DNA of 23,316 nt, taken from assembly GCA_900763675.1 (NCBI GenBank), contig CAAFLE010000086.1, positions 1-23,316 of the forward strand, read 5' to 3'. A program made the translations under genes and the position numbers. Numbering within the stretch: position 1 is the first letter of the stretch; each line of letters begins with the position of its first letter. The notes below the pieces were generated by a model. That model was given only the letters and a program-made list of their open reading frames with translations. It did not search any database and was not told the origin of the DNA. Of the stretch, positions 21,034-23,316 are shown one piece after another. Source of the DNA: an uncultured Oscillospiraceae bacterium. Lineage in GTDB: Bacteria; Bacillota; Clostridia; Oscillospirales; Oscillospiraceae.

Positions 21034-23316
21034 ATGAAGAAACTGCTTGCTATGCTTCTTGCGGTCGTGCTGACCGCGCAGCTTGCCGTCCCGGCGTGGG
21101 CGGTCGGCGACGAGGAGCAGCCGGAGACTATACCCGACAGCTATACGGAGACCGATCCGGCGGAAAACCCGACGCCGGAGCCGACCGCCGAACCCACGGC
21201 AGAGCCGACCGCCGAACCCACGGCAGAGCCGACCGCGGAACCGACCGCCGAGCCTGCGGCGGAGCCGACCGCGGAACCGACCGCCGAGCCTACGGCGGAG
21301 CCGACGGAGGAACCGGCGGCGCAGGTCGTGCGCGTGCGCTTTGTCTGCACGCCGGAGGAGCTGACGCTTGAGATCTACCCGGCGGAGGGCGACGTGGATT
21401 CTCTTATTCTCCCGGAGGAGGACGGCAGCTATCTTCTCGCGCCGGGTACATATGCCTATCTTGCCGCGGCGGAGGGGTATGAGACCGCCGAAGGCAGCTT
21501 CACCGTAAAAGAGACCGCTGAAGAGCCGTCGGTCGAGATCGTCCTGACCGCCGTTGCGGAAGACACTGTTGCGGAGGACGAACCCGTGCTGCTGGCGGAA
21601 GACTACATAGACTCCGGCACGTGCGGCGATAACCTTACGTGGACGCTCTCCTACTACGGCACCCTCACCATCTCCGGCACAGGAAGTATGACAGATTACT
21701 CTTGCGATGCCCCTTGGTATAGTAGGTGTTCGTCGATCAAAGGTCTGACTATCGAATCCGGCGTGACGAGCATAGGTAGAGACGCCTTCTGGGCCTGTGA
21801 CAGCCTTGTAGACGTCAGGATTCCAACGAGCGTCACGAGCATAGGAGAAGATGCCTTCACCAACTGCTCAAAGCTGAAGTACGTATATATTTCGGACATA
21901 GGCGCGTGGTGTAAAATCGCATTTTATAACACCCGTTCCAATCCGCTCAGCTACGCCCATAATCTGTATCTCAACGGAGAGTTAGTGACCGAGTTGGTGA
22001 TTCCGGAGGGTATGACGAGTATTGGAGAGTCTGCATTTTCCGGCTGCACCAGCCTTACGAGTGTCACGATTCCGGAGGGCGTGACGAGCATCGGAGACGA
22101 TGCCTTTTCCGGCTGCAGCGGCCTTACGAGCATCATGATCCCGGAGGGGGTGATGAGTATTGGACCGTATGCCTTTTATGAGTGCTGTAGCCTCACAAGC
22201 GTCACCATCCCGGGCAGTGTGACGAGCATCGGAGACTCTGCTTTTTTCCGTTGCAGCAGTCTTACCAACGTCACCATCCCGGAAGGCGTAACGAGCATTG
22301 GAGACGGTGCTTTTATCGACTGCTCTGCGCTGGAAAGCATTGCTGTCGCGGAGGGAAACTCCGTCTATCACTCTGCCGGGAACTGCGTTATACAGACAGC
22401 CGAAGGAATTCTCATTGCAGGCTGCAAAAACAGCGTGATTCCCGCAGACGGCAGCGTGACGAGCATCGGAAACTCTGCCTTTTCCGGCTGTACCAGCCTT
22501 ACAAGCGTCACCATCCCGGACAGCGTGACAAGCATCGGAGGCTATGCCTTTTGCGAATGCAGCAACCTTGCGCACGTCACGATCATGGAAGGCGTGACGT
22601 GCATAGAAGAATATGCTTTTAGTTATTGTACCGCTCTGACTGATGTATACTACTTCGGTTCGAGTGATAACTGGAGAGAGATCACCATAGGAACCCATAA
22701 TGATCCTCTCGAGAGTGCCGCTAAACATTATACTTATTCTGGTGAATGCGGTGAGAGCATCACATGGTCACTCTCCGCCTACGGCGATCTTACAATTTCC
22801 GGCACAGGAAGAATGGCAGATTACTCTAACTCCAGCAGCGCCCCTTGGTATGACAAGCGTTCAACAGTCAAAAGTCTTGTTATTGAACCCGGGGTGATAA
22901 GCATTGGGGACTATGCCCTTGCGGATTGCGCCAACCTTGCGAGCGTCACGCTCCCGAAAGGCGTGATAAGTATTGGAAACGCGACATTTTCCGGCTGCAC
23001 TGGTCTTGCAAGGGTAACGATTCCGGCGGGTGTGACAAGCATAGGCGACTATGCCTTTGCTGACTGCACTGGGATTGTGAGTTTCACAATCCCGGAGAGT
23101 GTAGCAAGCATTGGCGCAGGCGCCTTCTCCAATTGCAGCAGCCTTACGAGCGTGACGATCCCGGAGGGCGTGACGAGCATAGGCGAAAAAACCTTTTACA
23201 ATTGCAGCGGTCTTACGAGCGTGACGATCCCGGAGGGCGTGACAATCATTGAAGATTATGCCTTTTCCAGCTGTACTGACCTTTCGAGCGTCACGATCCC
23301 GGCAAGCGTAACAAGC
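21034..23316 (+). CDS. BspA-type leucine-rich-repeat surface protein (3' partial)
   Basis: The frame is open from the ATG at 21034 to the last base: 761 residues so far, no stop. Residues 1-23 are a signal peptide (MKKLLAMLLAVVLTAQLAVP, probable cut after AWA). A PTAEPTAE-type linker runs to about 92, followed by a beta-rich PEGA-like segment (about 96-175). Then come two modules, each opened by a CG-x-x-(L/I)TW(T/S)LS-x-(Y)G-x-LTISGTG motif (about 197 and 573) and continued by ~23-residue BspA repeats of consensus VTSIG-x-x-AF-x-x-C-x-x-LTSVTIP; about sixteen full repeats are visible, with three non-repeat insertions. Such proteins are secreted adhesins or host-interaction proteins in gut bacteria. 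How it attaches to the cell (C-terminus) is outside the window. Confidence 0.92.
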   Translation, partial: MKKLLAMLLAVVLTAQLAVPAWAVGDEEQPETIPDSYTETDPAENPTPEPTAEPTAEPTAEPTAEPTAEPTAEPAAEPTAEPTAEPTAEPTEEPAAQVVRVRFVCTPEELTLEIYPAEGDVDSLILPEEDGSYLLAPGTYAYLAAAEGYETAEGSFTVKETAEEPSVEIVLTAVAEDTVAEDEPVLLAEDYIDSGTCGDNLTWTLSYYGTLTISGTGSMTDYSCDAPWYSRCSSIKGLTIESGVTSIGRDAFWACDSLVDVRIPTSVTSIGEDAFTNCSKLKYVYISDIGAWCKIAFYNTRSNPLSYAHNLYLNGELVTELVIPEGMTSIGESAFSGCTSLTSVTIPEGVTSIGDDAFSGCSGLTSIMIPEGVMSIGPYAFYECCSLTSVTIPGSVTSIGDSAFFRCSSLTNVTIPEGVTSIGDGAFIDCSALESIAVAEGNSVYHSAGNCVIQTAEGILIAGCKNSVIPADGSVTSIGNSAFSGCTSLTSVTIPDSVTSIGGYAFCECSNLAHVTIMEGVTCIEEYAFSYCTALTDVYYFGSSDNWREITIGTHNDPLESAAKHYTYSGECGESITWSLSAYGDLTISGTGRMADYSNSSSAPWYDKRSTVKSLVIEPGVISIGDYALADCANLASVTLPKGVISIGNATFSGCTGLARVTIPAGVTSIGDYAFADCTGIVSFTIPESVASIGAGAFSNCSSLTSVTIPEGVTSIGEKTFYNCSGLTSVTIPEGVTIIEDYAFSSCTDLSSVTIPASVTS
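21178..21297 (+). repeat. Tandem repeats coding for the Pro-Thr-Ala-Glu linker
   Basis: Two exact 24-base units (21178-21201, 21202-21225) are followed by two 36-base units (21226-21261, 21262-21297) differing at one base. All encode E-P-T-A / E-P-A-A repeats in the linker of the surface protein, in frame, so copy number changes would alter only linker length. Confidence 0.9.

Noticed and set aside
21178..21297. CRISPR-like tandem array
   Set aside because: Units are directly adjacent with no spacers and are in frame in a surface protein.
21141..21350. Minus-strand frame coding for a Gly-Ser-Ala-Val repeat protein
   Set aside because: It is the complement of the Pro-Thr-Ala-Glu linker repeats; repeat DNA is open in several frames.

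Overview
The window looks like ordinary chromosome from a high-GC Clostridia (Firmicutes), most like an uncultured gut Oscillospiraceae/Ruminococcaceae member. Reasons: strong AGGAGG-type ribosome binding sites, sigma-A type promoters (TTGNNN-16/17-TATAAT), and family pairs typical of this group (XRE/DUF2975, PadR/DUF2812, Y-family polymerase/YolD-like, AzlC/AzlD, BspA-type leucine-rich-repeat surface protein). The taxon is an inference; there is no rRNA or tRNA gene here. No phage, transposase, CRISPR, toxin-antitoxin or defence module is visible.

Layout. 1-3831 (+): a translationally overlapping potABCD spermidine/putrescine ABC transporter, potA cut by the window edge; its PotD is anchored by a C-terminal helix. 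A strong bidirectional terminator follows. 3870-5462 (-): glutamyl-Q tRNA(Asp) synthetase and a YhhN-family membrane protein. 5582-7157 (+): RluA-type pseudouridine synthase and a compact QueG-like Fe-S protein. 7210-9519 (-): a secreted phosphodiester glycosidase and a membrane-anchored protein of unknown function. 9667-12558 (-): a four-gene operon DUF2975 - XRE regulator - DUF4173 membrane protein - trmO. 12649-13551 (-): EamA transporter, divergent from 13699-14363 (+): padR and a frameshifted, shortened DUF2812 gene. 14464-15506 (+): azlCD amino-acid exporter. 15624-17371 (+): Y-family polymerase and YolD-like partner. 17403-18137 (+): short-chain reductase (FabG/YmfI type). 18213-20103 (-): low-molecular-weight protein phosphatase and phosphohexomutase. 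20254-20694 (+): XRE regulator with a zinc ribbon. 20699-20905: three copies of a CCTCCCCTTG-type palindromic intergenic repeat. 21034-end (+): large BspA-like surface protein, open at the window edge.

How the genes fit together. Several loci concern translation quality (GluQRS, RluA, QueG-like, TrmO, possibly an EF-P modifying reductase), scattered through small unrelated operons. The rest are transport (Pot, Azl, EamA), DNA damage tolerance (Y-family polymerase), sugar phosphate metabolism and cell surface. Most operon boundaries are marked by readable promoters and hairpins. The least explained structures are the azlC leader, where a hairpin loop is complementary to the azlC ribosome binding site; the nested palindromes in the padR/EamA divergent promoter; the decayed DUF2812 gene; and the repeat cluster and terminator/promoter overlap in front of the BspA-like gene. 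I found no convincing complete new system.
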